Shown piece after piece: positions 4,998 through 5,229 of a stretch of 5,229 nt of DNA. This DNA is from an uncultured bacterium (GTDB lineage Bacteria; Bacillota_I; Bacilli_A; RF39; UBA660). Within the stretch, counting starts at the first letter, position 1. The number at the start of each line of letters is the position of its first letter. The notes under the pieces were generated by a model. The model was not told the origin of the DNA. It saw only the letters and a list, made by a program, of their open reading frames with translations, and made no database searches. The stretch spans positions 1-5,229 of the forward strand of contig CAJMOW010000099.1 in assembly GCA_905215145.1 (NCBI GenBank), written 5' to 3'. Both the position numbers and the translations under genes were made by a program.

Positions 4998-5007
4998 TGT
5001 AACAAAT
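4995..5007. repeat. 13-bp palindrome ATTTGTAACAAAT, copy 2
   Basis: Same palindrome as at 4146-4158, differing only at the central base. It overlaps the outer arm of the 8-bp inverted repeat by three bases and lies where the -35 region of this promoter would be. That is a typical operator position. Confidence 0.6.
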
Positions 5008-5009
5008 AA

Positions 5010-5229
5010 TTATAAATTAACTATAAAACTTCTAGTTTTTTCATAAAATGATGTTTTCATAATCTTTTGAAAAAGATATACAAATAAAACAATTTCCATA
5101 GTTGACATTAATATAACTATATTATTCACAAAACCTGCACTCATTACACTGATAGACATATCGCTAGGAATGCCAGTTATATTGCTAATATAATTAGCAA
5201 ATTTCAAATTAATTCTAATAACATATAAA
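5010..5229 (-). CDS. Membrane protein, C-terminal 72 residues (probably partial at right edge)
   Basis: The minus-strand frame is open from the right edge to TAA at 5010-5012. One hydrophobic segment (about visible residues 33-53, FVNNIVILMSTMEIVLFVYLF) is followed by a basic tail (QKIMKTSFYEKTRSF). The visible part before it is moderately polar. An in-frame TTG at 5207 would give a 65-residue protein, but no convincing SD precedes it, so I treat this as the end of a larger gene. Function not recognised. It may be a multi-pass membrane protein or a small membrane protein. No terminator was seen between its stop and the promoter of the next gene. Confidence 0.55.
   Translation of the reverse strand, partial: LYVIRINLKFANYISNITGIPSDMSISVMSAGFVNNIVILMSTMEIVLFVYLFQKIMKTSFYEKTRSFIVNL

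Noticed and set aside
5205..5207. TTG start at 5207 giving a complete 65-residue protein
   Set aside because: No convincing SD before it, and the frame stays open to the right edge, so a partial gene is more likely. It cannot be excluded.

Overview
The window is very AT-rich, uses Shine-Dalgarno (SD) sequences close to the extended Firmicutes form, has intrinsic terminators with U-tracts, and encodes a large Gram-positive surface adhesin. Tryptophan is encoded by TGG and the genes read cleanly in the standard code. Together this points to a low-GC Firmicute (Bacilli, Erysipelotrichia or Clostridia type, possibly a gut commensal). Genus cannot be read from the sequence. Every gene I can support is on the minus strand, so transcription runs from the right edge to the left edge.

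In transcription order the layout is as follows. (1) At the right edge is the C-terminal end of a small or partial membrane protein (5010-5229). (2) Next is a promoter/operator block with two overlapping inverted repeats (about 4973-5007), followed by an unrecognised 170-residue soluble protein (4397-4909). (3) A 527-base stretch without a large gene (3870-4396) is the densest regulatory part of the window. It holds four phased direct repeats, a promoter overlapping a 7-bp inverted repeat (P1), a second near-consensus promoter (P2), a strongly structured leader of about 130 nt ending in a terminator-like hairpin, a 41-codon small ORF, and a second terminator-like hairpin that contains the stop codon of that ORF. 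(4) A 158-residue protein with an ArpU/sigma-region-4-like C-terminal helix-turn-helix follows (3393-3869), then its terminator. (5) An 11-codon ORF with a strong SD and a promoter lead to a 192-residue membrane-anchored protein with a charged linker and a cysteine-containing C-terminal domain (2531-3109), then a terminator. (6) A secreted thioester-domain/CnaB-repeat adhesin (2-2485) runs off the left edge after 828 residues, so its remaining repeats and any sortase signal lie outside the window.

The products fall into two groups: a cell-surface pair (the 192-residue membrane protein directly followed by the adhesin) and a regulatory group (ArpU-like protein, structured leader, small ORF, operators). 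A recurrent arrangement ties them together: three of the genes have a terminator-like hairpin immediately in front of their SD. The downstream gene is therefore either reached only by read-through or controlled by attenuation. The most interesting non-coding candidates are the P2 leader RNA, the 41-codon ORF whose stop lies in a terminator stem, and a 13-bp palindrome (ATTTGTNACAAAT) that occurs both in that leader and at the promoter of the 170-residue protein. No tRNA, rRNA, CRISPR array, transposase or recombinase was seen.
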